From an uncultured Muribaculaceae bacterium (GTDB taxonomy: Bacteria > Bacteroidota > Bacteroidia > Bacteroidales > Muribaculaceae), in the NCBI GenBank assembly GCA_910578095.1, contig CAJTOZ010000001.1:124001-188000 (forward strand): DNA of 64,000 nucleotides. Reading direction: 5' to 3'. Positions 15,119-26,144 of the stretch are shown here, in pieces (the stretch's first letter is position 1; every line of letters begins with the position of its first letter). The notes beneath the pieces were generated by a model, which saw only the letters and a list, made by a program, of their open reading frames with translations, was not told where the DNA came from and ran no database searches. The translations under genes and the position numbers were made by a program.

Positions 15119-15916
15119 ATGGGCATATTTAGATATATCTTACCCAGCGCGCAACTTCAGCCATATATCCGCTACTATTGGATTCTGAATACTAATGAGA
15201 ATCTTGATACTCTGACCTTTCCAATCGGATGTCCGCAACTGATTTTTCATCGTCGCAGTCGGTTTTATATCCCTGAGTTTGGGGCTGAACAGGCAAGATT
15301 TTCGATAAGCGGTCAAGTCAATTTTCCGGCAAGAGTTCAATCATCGGGCGATGTTGAAACTATTGTCGTTGTGTTCCATCCTCACGCCATCGGCACAATG
15401 TTCAATATTCCGGTATCATCATTCTATAATCAGGAGATTGACGGCTATTCACTTGGCGACAAAAGTCTGAATATCCTTGCCGATGATGTGCTTAATGCCG
15501 ATGATGCGGCCGAGGCTGTCAAACTGATTGAGCAGTGGTTATTGTTAAGATTGGTAGAAACTGCCATTTATAATTTCAAAAGAGCGGGTGCTTCGTTGAA
15601 GCTATTATTTACCGATAACACCATCAGCGTGGAGAGCATGGCGCAACTCGCTTGCCTGAGCCGAAAGCAGTATGAGCGGGTGTTTTTCAATGCCGTCGGA
15701 ATGAAACCAAAGGAATACTCAAATGTGGCTCGTTTTCAGAAATCGCTATGGCTTATGCAGAATGGCAACCGCGATTTTGCTGACATAGCCTACTCTTGCG
15801 GATATGCCGACCAGTCCCATTTTATCCGTGAATGCCGCCGCTATTCAGGAACCACTCCGATGGACTTGCTGAAAACACAACCGGTGTATTCCGATTTGTT
15901 TGCCTCGCCTTTCTGA
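15119..15916 (+). CDS. AraC-family transcriptional regulator
   Basis: A 265-residue regulator. The N-terminal half (ILPSAQLQPYIRYYWILNTN) is the DUF6597-like sensor common in Bacteroidota. The C-terminal double helix-turn-helix includes VESMAQLACLSRKQYERVF and DFADIAYSCGYADQSHFIRE. It probably controls its own operon (tautomerase to CatA-like), since it is embedded in it. Inducer unknown. Confidence 0.92.
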   Translation: MGIFRYILPSAQLQPYIRYYWILNTNENLDTLTFPIGCPQLIFHRRSRFYIPEFGAEQARFSISGQVNFPARVQSSGDVETIVVVFHPHAIGTMFNIPVSSFYNQEIDGYSLGDKSLNILADDVLNADDAAEAVKLIEQWLLLRLVETAIYNFKRAGASLKLLFTDNTISVESMAQLACLSRKQYERVFFNAVGMKPKEYSNVARFQKSLWLMQNGNRDFADIAYSCGYADQSHFIRECRRYSGTTPMDLLKTQPVYSDLFASPF

Positions 15917-15954
15917 ATGTCCCTTTTCTTCTATCGGAGGCAACGGCAATGTGC

Positions 15955-15962
15955 TAACTTTG
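15955..15962 (+). promoter_or_regulatory. -7 element for the CatA-like gene
   Basis: TAACTTTG lies 9 bp before the ATG at 15972, so the CatA-like gene may have its own short-leader promoter in addition to read-through from the operon. Confidence 0.5.
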
Positions 15963-15971
15963 CCGTAAAAA

Positions 15972-16586
15972 ATGAAAGAAGTAAACCCGAAGGAAACAAC
16001 GAGAGCCTACGCCTTCGAGATGTGGATGAACGCCCCGATGCCTATGGTAACGTTCTTCAAGACGCTCAATGTTACCCGATTATTGAAAATCAGCCGTAGA
16101 CGTGGGCTTAAATTCAATATGCTCATGTGCTGGTGCATCGGGCGTGCCGCCTCGCAGGTAAAGGAATTTCGGATGCTTCCGGTCAATGGCAAACTTATTG
16201 AGTACGATGCCATTGCTGTCAATACCATAGTGGCAAACAGTCAGGGCGAAGTCAGTTCGTGTGATGTACCCTTTTCAGATAATCTGGAGATATTCAATTC
16301 CGATTATCTCCGTCTTACCAGACAAGTCGCTGAATGTTGCAAGAATCATGACCTGCCCGACAGCATGGTGATCGGAACCTCCGCATTAGCCCAATACGAT
16401 ATTGACGGAGCAGTGGGAATGTACAGCGGCATCTTCAACAATCCGTTCATGATATGGGGTAGGTATAGGAAACGGTTATTCAAAACCACCCTCACCGTTT
16501 CATTTCAATTCCACCACACGCAGATGGATGGCGCACACGCCGCCCGTTTCCTTGATTTATTGCAGCAAGAAATATTATCTCTATGA
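15972..16586 (+). CDS. CatA-like (type A chloramphenicol acetyltransferase family) protein
   Basis: A 204-residue CoA-dependent acyltransferase of the CAT fold. The active-site motif HHxxxDG is present as HHTQMDG at 181-187, with the catalytic His182. It is slightly shorter than classical CatA (about 213-219). Chloramphenicol resistance cannot be assumed, as many CatA-like proteins have other substrates. It follows the AraC gene by 55 bp and completes a cluster with two unrelated drug-type acetyltransferases. Confidence 0.88.
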   Translation: MKEVNPKETTRAYAFEMWMNAPMPMVTFFKTLNVTRLLKISRRRGLKFNMLMCWCIGRAASQVKEFRMLPVNGKLIEYDAIAVNTIVANSQGEVSSCDVPFSDNLEIFNSDYLRLTRQVAECCKNHDLPDSMVIGTSALAQYDIDGAVGMYSGIFNNPFMIWGRYRKRLFKTTLTVSFQFHHTQMDGAHAARFLDLLQQEILSL

Positions 16587-16645
16587 TATATGAATGCGTT
16601 TCCCTGTGATAAATCACCCACTTTACGAATTCGCTCTTACCATAG

Positions 16646-18706
16646 TCAGAATGGCCTGAGAATTGCTGAATTGATGCTGGACTCAGTCTCGACATGCTCT
16701 CTTTCTGTCTTCTTTCCATAAGGGAGAATATATGTGACCGAAAGGCTGACATTACGTCCCTTCAAATCGCTTAACATCTGCGAATGTGATTGATACACCC
16801 CATAATTGGCATCCGTGCGCGTGCTCATTCGTCTGTCAAGGAAATTCTCGACGCAACACTCCGCAGCCCAGTTTCCTTTCTGCCAGTTAAGCGAAAGACC
16901 ATATTGTGCAGGATTATGCACCTTTACTCCCTCTATGCCGAGTACGCTATATGGCAACGCATACGTTCCTTTGATCTGCCAATCGCCAAACATATATGAT
17001 GCGCTGAAGTCGGGCCGCCAATCGTTGCTTCGGGTAGGGCGATATTCCGAATTAAACCGGCTCATGCTGTATGTGGCATTACCGCGAAGCCTGAGTTTAT
17101 TACCAAGCAGGTTGGCTGATACCCCGAAAATGAGTTTGTGGTAGTAGAAATCGCCGTCGTTGACAAGTTGATGATACATAATGTTATCTTCTGCAAAATA
17201 ACGATTGGAGGTATTACCATAATATTTCAGAAAGTAGTAAGTGAATGACAGTCCGAAATGACCGACACGCCCATTATAGCTCACGGTATTCTGAAATGCT
17301 TTCAGTTGTTCCAGGTCGGGATTGCCTGAGGTAGCCTCGAAAAACGACGTCCGTATTAGGGCGTCATTCTTATATGACGGATTATATATGCTATGGGCGT
17401 AACTTCCTGCTACGGAGAACGAATGCTTCTGGTCGGGCACATACGTCACTCCATAGAACGCCATCGGAGAGAACTGGTTGTCGTTGTGGTCGCCTATGGT
17501 TGAATAAAGATCGGTGACACCTGCCGAAGCATAATATGACAATCCGAAAGGAAGGCTTTGGTCCATATGCAACATCGCCATCGCGTGATTGTTTGTCAAA
17601 GTCTGCTTGCTGTTAAAACTGCCGGAATATTTATCACGATAACAATTATAATATTCATCAACGGTGGCTCCGAGGCTAAAACCGCTTGCAAAAGACTTGA
17701 AGTAGCCAATAGTTGCGCTTGCAAGCACATTATTTTCCGATGTGTTGTTCTGTATTTCATCAACATCGGTCTCCAAATAACTGCTGCGATAATCCGTGTG
17801 ACCATGGCGAATATTGGCGTTAGCCATAAATGTATGTCCTCCGGGCAGGTACACGTTGTAATGCAATTTCAGCGACGGAGATAAAGCATGCTCTTTACCG
17901 GATCTCCTTGCGGTGGAATTGAAGTTGTACAATCCTTCGTATGTCACTTTGTCTACCATGTAGGTCCTCGGTATCGCGCTGCGTGTCAACGCAAGAGCAA
18001 TATCGAAGGTATGGTTTTCGGTGGCATGCGCAAATTTAAAATTGACATATTGAGAATTTGCGCGTGTATCGTTTTCAATAGGGACGACCGATTGGTTTAA
18101 CACACCATCATTGAGGAAAATTTTGTTTTCTGCGCTTTTAAGTTGTGAGGTGTTCTCCCATTTACCATTAGTTGTAAGAGTGAATGTGACATCTCTTTTC
18201 TTATAATTGACCATTCCCACATAGTCGCCATACAATCGCGCCAATCCCTGTTCGGCGGAAAGATACACATTCCCACCAAAATCGTACTGCTCGGTTATGA
18301 AATTCACAACGGCGCCGCTGCCGACATATCTGCCTCCTGGATTACGTTTATATTCGATCTGTACAATCTCCGACGCGGCGAGAGTGGCAAGCTCATCGGG
18401 CTGTGTTTCCACTCCATTGACAAGTATGACCACATCGCGCCCTGTAGTGGTTGAGATGGTCAGCGCCGAAGCACATACGTTTAAGTCCGGCAGGTTCATG
18501 TTCTCCAAAAGCGCATAGCAGTTTGTACTATGCTTTTTCTCCAATTGGGTAGGGCGGAGAATCACCTTTTTTGCCGTTTCAATCTGAGTATCAGCTGTCA
18601 CCACCACCTCATCAAGTTCGGTGGCGTTGGAACCCGTGGAGACTTCTTCCTGGGCGTGTACCAGTAAATGCGACAATAACAGGAGGGCTACAAATAACTT
18701 TTTCAT
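16646..18706 (-). CDS. TonB-dependent receptor-like outer-membrane beta-barrel protein
   Basis: A signal peptide (residues 1-18, ending LVHAQ) precedes a plug-like domain at about 30-140 (ATELDEVVVTAD, DVVILVNGVE, IEYKRNPGGRYVGSGAVVNF), then a long beta-barrel ending in a C-terminal Phe (SAILRPF). At 686 residues it lacks the N-terminal carboxypeptidase-like domain of SusC proteins and has no SusD partner. Substrate unknown. It lies 98 bp downstream of a membrane-anchored winged-helix regulator, with an 11-bp tandem repeat in between. Confidence 0.88.
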   Translation of the reverse strand: MKKLFVALLLLSHLLVHAQEEVSTGSNATELDEVVVTADTQIETAKKVILRPTQLEKKHSTNCYALLENMNLPDLNVCASALTISTTTGRDVVILVNGVETQPDELATLAASEIVQIEYKRNPGGRYVGSGAVVNFITEQYDFGGNVYLSAEQGLARLYGDYVGMVNYKKRDVTFTLTTNGKWENTSQLKSAENKIFLNDGVLNQSVVPIENDTRANSQYVNFKFAHATENHTFDIALALTRSAIPRTYMVDKVTYEGLYNFNSTARRSGKEHALSPSLKLHYNVYLPGGHTFMANANIRHGHTDYRSSYLETDVDEIQNNTSENNVLASATIGYFKSFASGFSLGATVDEYYNCYRDKYSGSFNSKQTLTNNHAMAMLHMDQSLPFGLSYYASAGVTDLYSTIGDHNDNQFSPMAFYGVTYVPDQKHSFSVAGSYAHSIYNPSYKNDALIRTSFFEATSGNPDLEQLKAFQNTVSYNGRVGHFGLSFTYYFLKYYGNTSNRYFAEDNIMYHQLVNDGDFYYHKLIFGVSANLLGNKLRLRGNATYSMSRFNSEYRPTRSNDWRPDFSASYMFGDWQIKGTYALPYSVLGIEGVKVHNPAQYGLSLNWQKGNWAAECCVENFLDRRMSTRTDANYGVYQSHSQMLSDLKGRNVSLSVTYILPYGKKTEREHVETESSINSAILRPF

Positions 18707-18762
18707 GCTGCTGTGATTTTTTTTTGCAAAGCAAGCTAAAAAGTCACAGCCGGGCCCTAAAT

Positions 18763-18784
18763 TTTATCTGACATTTATCTGACA
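18763..18784 (-). repeat. Exact 11-bp tandem repeat, candidate operator of the outer-membrane receptor gene
   Basis: TGTCAGATAAA (minus strand) occurs twice with no gap (18774-18784 and 18763-18773), 57-78 bp upstream of the receptor ATG. A third TGTCAG in the opposite orientation lies at 18799-18804. Sites spaced by one helical turn are typical of OmpR/PhoB-type winged-helix proteins, and the gene just upstream encodes such a domain. Confidence 0.6.
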
Positions 18785-18804
18785 AATCCCGACAATGCAG
18801 TATG

Positions 18805-19641
18805 TCAGCTGTTTATGCGTAGCTCATACGACTCGCCACGATTGCATACGATCTCAACACCGGCGGCTGCCAGGGCCGTTTTGGTGCGACGCACAAGCGT
18901 GTACAGCGACTCTTCGGCATTGCTCTTATTGCCCCACAGAGTTGCACAAAGTGTGGACTTATCCACTTTCCTATCCGGTGCATCGAGAAGCATTTGTGTC
19001 AGTTGTCTCTGCATGGGCGTGAGTTTTATCGCTTTCATATCTATGACGACATGCGCACTCGAAACCGGTTCAGGCCGGCATAGCACCTTCTTTTTATACA
19101 CAAAAACACTTGCCATGGAAATAAAAGAGAGCACAAGAAGGATTCCTGACATTGATTGATCTGAAGCCGCGAAAACCGAAGCCATAGAGCAATCGGCAAA
19201 ACCCTGTAACCGCACTACTTCTCCGTCGGTAGCCTTTTCCGGCACAAGCAAAATAGAGTCCGAAACAATCTTGTCGCCATGAATTTTTTGTAACACATAC
19301 TTTCTATCTACTAATGCAAGGCTAAAATAAGCATTAGCTTTGAGTGCCGCGCTCCTGAAATTAACATCATAAGCTTGGTATATCAGCGGTTTGTGAGTGG
19401 TTTCATGCATTTTACGCAAGGCGGCAACAGTGTCCTGCCGGGTCCACAATTCGCTGTTTTCATTAGCCAATGTAATCATCGCATCATTCAAATCGTCGGT
19501 AATACACCGTTTCGCACTTGAATAAGAAAAACAACCCGTCAACAAAGAAGCGATCATCAGGACCATAGGAACGATCATTCCGTATCGGAGAGAATTGCTG
19601 CGAGTGTGTTGTTGTGAAGACTCTTTCATTGCACGCGACAT
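18805..19641 (-). CDS. Membrane-anchored winged-helix regulator (two TM segments, C-terminal DNA-binding domain)
   Basis: A 278-residue protein. A hydrophobic segment at about 20-38 (MIVPMVLMIASLLTG), a polar, probably periplasmic domain at 40-163, a second segment at about 166-185 (ILLVLSFISMASVFVY), and a C-terminal OmpR/Trans_reg_C winged helix (LTPMQRQLTQMLLDAPDRKV, then STLCATLWGNKSNAEESLYT). This is ToxR-like logic with the domain order reversed: a periplasmic sensor directly linked to DNA binding. It is upstream of and co-oriented with the outer-membrane receptor gene, which it probably controls. A -7 element TATTTTTG lies on minus at 19728-19735. Confidence 0.8.
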   Translation of the reverse strand: MSRAMKESSQQHTRSNSLRYGMIVPMVLMIASLLTGCFSYSSAKRCITDDLNDAMITLANENSELWTRQDTVAALRKMHETTHKPLIYQAYDVNFRSAALKANAYFSLALVDRKYVLQKIHGDKIVSDSILLVPEKATDGEVVRLQGFADCSMASVFAASDQSMSGILLVLSFISMASVFVYKKKVLCRPEPVSSAHVVIDMKAIKLTPMQRQLTQMLLDAPDRKVDKSTLCATLWGNKSNAEESLYTLVRRTKTALAAAGVEIVCNRGESYELRINS

Positions 19642-19727
19642 GTAATTTAATTTTTGTTCTGCGGTGGGCTATGGCTAACACCTGCCACATATGAGATTCA
19701 ATAGGTAAGGCTCTCGTGTTTAGGATG

Positions 19728-19735
19728 CAAAAATA
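19728..19735 (-). promoter_or_regulatory. -7 element of the membrane-anchored regulator gene
   Basis: TATTTTTG on the minus strand, 86 bp upstream of the start at 19641, matches TAnnTTTG. Confidence 0.5.
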
Positions 19736-19852
19736 CAAAAAGTGTGGCACGAAACACCTATTATAACATTTTTTACATCTATAACTCTCCATCGGGCTAC
19801 TCACACTTCCGCGTTTTTTTCCGCAAATAGGCAATCGTATGAAAATATTCAT

Positions 19853-19860
19853 TAATTTTG
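19853..19860 (+). promoter_or_regulatory. -7 element of glnS
   Basis: TAATTTTG 35 bp upstream of the glnS ATG matches the consensus; the -33 box is weak. Confidence 0.5.
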
Positions 19861-19895
19861 CATATTAATTCACAACCGAAATCAATCCAATATCT

Positions 19896-21602
<1,707 letters not shown>

Positions 21603-21629
21603 CCGAAAACCCCACTCTCATTCCCTATA

Positions 21630-23075
21630 GTGATAGAAGATCCTAACGATGACCGCAGGCGCGAGCTTTGCGAGCGATTCCGCCAATCGCTCACAAAGCC
21701 CATGGCCGAGCGTTTTTTTGACGAGGACGAGCTCGTAGACCTTTTTGATTTCGCCGGCGACATGGCCGACGACTATTTGAAGATGGAGGTGCTTATGTGC
21801 GGAGCGCGTCTGTATCCCGACAGTTCTCTGCTTAAGGAGCGGCGAGCAATCTTCTATTCTTTCATCAGCGACGACGCTGCATCTAAATTCCTCCAGGACA
21901 ACCCTCAGGAAAATGCGCCTCTATGGGAAATAATGCGGTTGCGCTCGCGTGCGCCCAAGGGCCATGATGCCGAGCGCGAGCTCGCTTATCTGCTCGGAGG
22001 CATGGACCGCATGGACGATGAAGAGGTGATACAGTTCGTGGAACTGGCCTCTCAATTGGGAGCCTACGATTGGCTGATAGCCAATGAAGCCACCGTGCGC
22101 TCTAAGGCAGAGTACGCACCGATTTTTCTTTACGAAATGGCGGTGGTGTCGGAGCTCAACCATAACTATGAGAAGGCTGTGGCCTATCTGGAAGAGCTCA
22201 CAGAATCGGAGCCATTCAATGCCTACTACTGGTTTATGATTGCCCAGGACTACGAAATGCTCGACAAGCGCGACAAAGCCATTGCCGCCCTCGACTATTC
22301 CCTGGCCATCAATCCGGACAGCAAGGAGGCGTTGCAGTTGCGCGCCCGCATGTTGCTAAGCGACGACTCCACGCGCAACGAGGGAGAGGACCTTTTGCGC
22401 GAACTCGCCGGGAAATATCCCGATGATCCGGATGTACAGCGCGTGGCAGCGTTCGTGAGTTATGCCGGAGGCGATGTGGCCGTGTCGCGCGAGACTATGC
22501 GTGCATGCCTGGAACGTTTTCCGGGCGACCGGGCCGTGCTGTCCGATGCTATAGCTGCCGGAGTAGGGGATTTCGCATCGTTGCTCGACCGTTTTTATGA
22601 AGCCACCGACGAGCGCGATGAGGATACCTGGCTCGACTGGGCTGAAGACCTCCGCGGCTGTGGCTGCTATGCCGAGGCTTGCCAGGTGCTGGAGGCTTAT
22701 GAGCGGAACAGCCCCGAGCCCATGGCTGATATGTCGGTATATCTCGATGTACTGTTTTTCATGCAGCGTTTCGACAAAATAAACGCTTTGGTGGACAAAG
22801 ACCCCGGCGGGGATATTTTGCGCCAAGGCAGTTGGTATGCCAATATGGTGATACGTCTTGTGTCGCTGCTCAAAACCTGCCGCATCGCCGACGCGCGTGC
22901 ATATGCCCGCAATGTGCTTGAGACCGGATTTGTGGAAGTTGCCGACACGGAAGATATCCTTGCCCGCATATCTGCTCATGCCATAGTCACAGAGATAAGC
23001 AACCGTCTCGAAAGCACAAAAGCCGACTGGAGTGAATTTGACCCCTTCGGCCTATGGCGCTCAGAACAGTCCTGA
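21630..23075 (+). CDS. Tetratricopeptide-repeat protein
   Basis: A 481-residue soluble acidic protein, with TPR units most clearly at about 165-235 (NHNYEKAVAYLEELTESEPF, then YYWFMIAQDYEMLDKRDKAI) and further helical repeats to the end. The best start is a GTG at 21630; no ATG is well placed. It lies between glnS (27 bp) and mltG (11 bp), apparently in one transcript. Partner unknown. Confidence 0.8.
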   Translation: MIEDPNDDRRRELCERFRQSLTKPMAERFFDEDELVDLFDFAGDMADDYLKMEVLMCGARLYPDSSLLKERRAIFYSFISDDAASKFLQDNPQENAPLWEIMRLRSRAPKGHDAERELAYLLGGMDRMDDEEVIQFVELASQLGAYDWLIANEATVRSKAEYAPIFLYEMAVVSELNHNYEKAVAYLEELTESEPFNAYYWFMIAQDYEMLDKRDKAIAALDYSLAINPDSKEALQLRARMLLSDDSTRNEGEDLLRELAGKYPDDPDVQRVAAFVSYAGGDVAVSRETMRACLERFPGDRAVLSDAIAAGVGDFASLLDRFYEATDERDEDTWLDWAEDLRGCGCYAEACQVLEAYERNSPEPMADMSVYLDVLFFMQRFDKINALVDKDPGGDILRQGSWYANMVIRLVSLLKTCRIADARAYARNVLETGFVEVADTEDILARISAHAIVTEISNRLESTKADWSEFDPFGLWRSEQS

Positions 23076-23086
23076 CCCATCGCCAC

Positions 23087-24085
23087 ATGAAAAAAAAATT
23101 GCTGATAATTACGGCTGCAGTGCTTCTTCTCGCAGCCGGATTCGCCGCCTACGTGACGCTGTCTACTTTTCACGGCACTCCGACTCGTATCAATATTCCT
23201 GAAGGGAGCTCGAAGGATGCCGTGCAGGCAATAATCAAGGAGGCGCTCCCCGGCAGTTACGGCCGCAAGGTGGCCATGCTATGGGCTCTGTCCGGCGGCC
23301 GCACGGCCCACGGCAGTTTCCTTGTGGAACCTGGCAGCAAATCACTAAATGTGGCGCGTAAGATACGCAGCGGGCGACAAACGCCGTTGCGTTTCACCTT
23401 CAACAATGTTCGCACTCTGCAGCAACTTGCCGCGGTTGCCTCGCGGACAATGGAATTTTCCGAAACCGACTTTCTGGTTGCGTGCGACAGCGTGTTGCCG
23501 CCCCGTGGCTATCGATCGGCAGCGGAATTTCCGGCAGCGTTTCTACCGGACACGTACGAATTCTACTGGACGGCATCGCCGGAATACTTTGTAGGCAAAC
23601 TGGCTGATTCCCGCGACACCTTCTGGACACCCGAACGGCGTAAAGCCGCCGCATCCATGGGCCTCACGCCGGTGGAAGTGGCCACGATAGCATCCATAGC
23701 GGAAGAGGAGACAGCCGCAGCCGATGAGCGCGCCACAGTAGCACGTCTCTATGTGAACCGTCTGCAGCGCGGCATGAAGCTGCAGGCCGATCCAACGGTT
23801 AAATTTGCGGTAGGAGATTTCTCCTTGCGTCGCATCACTGGCCGGCATCTTGGAGTGCAGTCTCCCTACAACACATATATGCATGAAGGCCTGCCCCCGG
23901 GTCCCATACGCATCCCATCGGCAGCCACCCTGCGCGCGGTGCTCACGGCACCGAAACACGACTGGCTTTACATGTGTGCCAAGGAAGACTTCAGCGGGCG
24001 CCATAATTTTGCCTCCGATGGTGCCACCCATATGGCCAATGCACGCCGATATCGCGCAGCCCTCGACCGGCGCGGAATAAAATAA
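23087..24085 (+). CDS. mltG: Endolytic murein transglycosylase
   Basis: Cuts nascent glycan strands in the periplasm, ending or setting the length of peptidoglycan chains. One N-terminal membrane segment (LLIITAAVLLLAAGFAAYV) precedes a LysM-like region and the YceG domain. ATIASIAEEET places the catalytic glutamate at about Glu206, equivalent to Glu218 of E. coli MltG; LQADPTVKFAV, SPYNTYMHEGLPPGPI and HNFASDG are conserved. The start MKKKLLI at 23087 gives 332 residues and avoids overlap with the TPR gene. Confidence 0.95.
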   Translation: MKKKLLIITAAVLLLAAGFAAYVTLSTFHGTPTRINIPEGSSKDAVQAIIKEALPGSYGRKVAMLWALSGGRTAHGSFLVEPGSKSLNVARKIRSGRQTPLRFTFNNVRTLQQLAAVASRTMEFSETDFLVACDSVLPPRGYRSAAEFPAAFLPDTYEFYWTASPEYFVGKLADSRDTFWTPERRKAAASMGLTPVEVATIASIAEEETAAADERATVARLYVNRLQRGMKLQADPTVKFAVGDFSLRRITGRHLGVQSPYNTYMHEGLPPGPIRIPSAATLRAVLTAPKHDWLYMCAKEDFSGRHNFASDGATHMANARRYRAALDRRGIK

Positions 24086-24087
24086 AA

Positions 24088-24122
24088 ACCGTATTTCGTA
24101 ACAAAATATTACGAAATACGGT
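24088..24122. terminator. Bidirectional terminator between mltG and the efflux operon
   Basis: A perfect 14-bp inverted repeat (ACCGTATTTCGTAA / TTACGAAATACGGT) with a 7-base loop lies 2 bp after the mltG stop. It has an A-run on the left, so it reads as a terminator mainly for the minus strand and as a stem for the plus strand. Confidence 0.75.
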
Positions 24123-24173
24123 ACGCATCTGTGGAGGGGGCTCCTCCAACCAAACCAATTACTATCTGGATCG

Positions 24174-25391
24174 CTACTCGTAGCGAATGGCTTCGATGGG
24201 GTCGAGGTTGGACGCTTTTTTTGCCGGATACCATCCGAAAAAGACGCCCGTGACGGTGCACACTACAAACGAAAGACCCACAGAATACATCTGTACCGAT
24301 ACAGGCCAGCGGGCTATCATTGTTACAAGCCAGGAAGCAAGCAGACCAAGCAGTATGCCAATGATGCCTCCCGTAACACTAATGATCACTGCCTCGATAA
24401 GGAATTGCGAGAGGATATCTATCCCTCTGGCACCGATGGACATGCGCAGACCGATCTCCCGGGTGCGCTCCGTCACGGAAACATACATAATGTTCATGAT
24501 GCCAATACCACCCACGAGCAGCGAGATTCCGGCGATGCATGCCAAAAGCACTGTCATCATGTCGCTGGTGGAGCTCATCATCTCGCTGAGTTCCTGCTGA
24601 GAGCGTATCTCAAAATCATTGTCCGCTCCATCCTTGAGGCGATGACGGTCGCGCAGTGTCGCAGTGATGGCATCGATGGTATCGTCGGTACGGTTTTCAT
24701 CGACAGCACTGGCGAATATACCTTGAATGTAGTCGATGGCGAGCATGCGTTTCATCACAGTGGTGTATGGCGCTATTACCACATCGTCCTGGTCCATGCC
24801 CATGGAATTGGTTCCTTTGGGTTCAAGCACTCCGATAACAGTGAGAGGTATGGAACCGAATCGCACCACGCGGCCCACCGGATCTGTACCGTCGGGGAAA
24901 AGATTGTCGACAACTGTTTTGCCAAGAATGCACACCTTTGCGGCCGTATGAATGTCGTGGTCGGTGAAAATCGTACCTTCTCCCACCTTTAGTTTGCGGA
25001 TATCAAGATAATCGGGAGTGACACCGTATATGGTGGAAGGATAGTTGTTGTTGCCATTGACGAGCTGTCCGCCGGTATTGACAGACGGCGAGATGGCCGC
25101 CACGCCATCGAGTTGCTTAAGGGCAAGGTAATCGGCAACTTCGAGTGTCTGCATGTCGTCGGCACTTTGCCTCACGCCCCCACGCTGCATATTTCCCGGA
25201 TGAATCATTATCATATTTGATCCCATTTCCGAGATTTGAGCTTTTATGCTGTCCTTCGACCCCTGGCCAATCGCCAGCATGGTTATGACTGATGCTACAC
25301 CTATGATGATGCCGAGCATTGTAAGAAAGCAGCGCAGTTTGTTGTTGTTGAGCGCCTTCAGTGCTATTTTCAGTAGGTTGGCTATGTTCAT
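24174..25391 (-). CDS. MacB-type ABC transporter permease
   Basis: A 405-residue MacB-fold permease: an N-terminal membrane helix (FLTMLGIIIGVASVITMLAIG), a large periplasmic domain, and three C-terminal helices (VLLACIAGISLLVGGIGIMNIMYVSVTERTREIGL starts this part). The conserved IGLRMSIGARG coupling helix is present. Start MNIANLLK at 25391, 1 bp after the ATPase stop. It works with the ATPase, adaptor and TolC-like gene upstream to export a peptide, drug or lipid from the periplasm. Confidence 0.94.
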   Translation of the reverse strand: MNIANLLKIALKALNNNKLRCFLTMLGIIIGVASVITMLAIGQGSKDSIKAQISEMGSNMIMIHPGNMQRGGVRQSADDMQTLEVADYLALKQLDGVAAISPSVNTGGQLVNGNNNYPSTIYGVTPDYLDIRKLKVGEGTIFTDHDIHTAAKVCILGKTVVDNLFPDGTDPVGRVVRFGSIPLTVIGVLEPKGTNSMGMDQDDVVIAPYTTVMKRMLAIDYIQGIFASAVDENRTDDTIDAITATLRDRHRLKDGADNDFEIRSQQELSEMMSSTSDMMTVLLACIAGISLLVGGIGIMNIMYVSVTERTREIGLRMSIGARGIDILSQFLIEAVIISVTGGIIGILLGLLASWLVTMIARWPVSVQMYSVGLSFVVCTVTGVFFGWYPAKKASNLDPIEAIRYE

Positions 25392-25392
25392 G

Positions 25393-26142
25393 TCAGTCGT
25401 TGTCGTTGGGAAGCGCCTCATATGCCTCACGGGCCGAGAGAGGCGCGGGATTATACGTATCGGCCACGACCTTACCGTCGCGCAACACGATATTACGCGA
25501 GGAATAGGCTGATAGCTCCGGATTGTGTGTCACGAAGATAATGGTGCGGCCTCGTGCATGCAACTGCTGGAAAAGCGTGAGGATGCTGAAAGATGTGCGC
25601 GTGTCGAGATTGCCGGTGGCTTCATCGGCAAGGATGATCACCGGATCGTTCACCAGTGCCCTGGCTATGGCCACACGCTGCTGCTGTCCGCCTGACATCT
25701 GGTTACTCTTGTGGTACAGCCGCTCGTGCAGCCCTACGGCTTCAAGCGCGGAGATGGCGCGGCGACGCCTTTCGGCTGCCGACACGGCGGGGTTGTAGAG
25801 CAGCGGCAGTTCCACATTTTCGATTGCTGTAGTTTTCGGTAACAGATTATAGTTCTGAAACACGAAGCCGATCTTGCGGTTGCGCGTGACTGCACGTTGG
25901 TTTTTGCTCATGGTTTGAACCGGAACGCCATCCAGAACATACTGTCCCGAGGTGGGCGTGTCAAGACAGCCGAGGAGGTTGAGAAGCGTCGATTTTCCGG
26001 AGCCGGATGTGCCCATAATGGTGACGAACTCGCCCTGACGGATAGAAAACGAAACACCGCGAAGCGCTTTCACTGTCTCTCCTCCGACAATGAACTCCCG
26101 GCGCAGTTTTTCCACCCGTATGATTTCATCAGAATGGCTCAT
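25393..26142 (-). CDS. MacB-type ABC transporter ATP-binding protein
   Basis: A 249-residue ATPase of the LolD/MacB class: Walker A GTSGSGKS (about 44-51), Q-loop VFQNYNLLP, signature MSGGQQQRVAIARAL, Walker B VIILADEATGNLD, and switch His in FVTHNPE. ATPase and permease are separate genes here, not one polypeptide as in E. coli MacB. It follows the adaptor gene by 2 bp. Confidence 0.96.
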   Translation of the reverse strand: MSHSDEIIRVEKLRREFIVGGETVKALRGVSFSIRQGEFVTIMGTSGSGKSTLLNLLGCLDTPTSGQYVLDGVPVQTMSKNQRAVTRNRKIGFVFQNYNLLPKTTAIENVELPLLYNPAVSAAERRRRAISALEAVGLHERLYHKSNQMSGGQQQRVAIARALVNDPVIILADEATGNLDTRTSFSILTLFQQLHARGRTIIFVTHNPELSAYSSRNIVLRDGKVVADTYNPAPLSAREAYEALPNDND

Positions 26143-26144
26143 AA

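Noticed and set aside
24088..24122. Stem-loop as a mobile-element end
   Set aside because: Its position between convergent genes right after a stop is that of a terminator.
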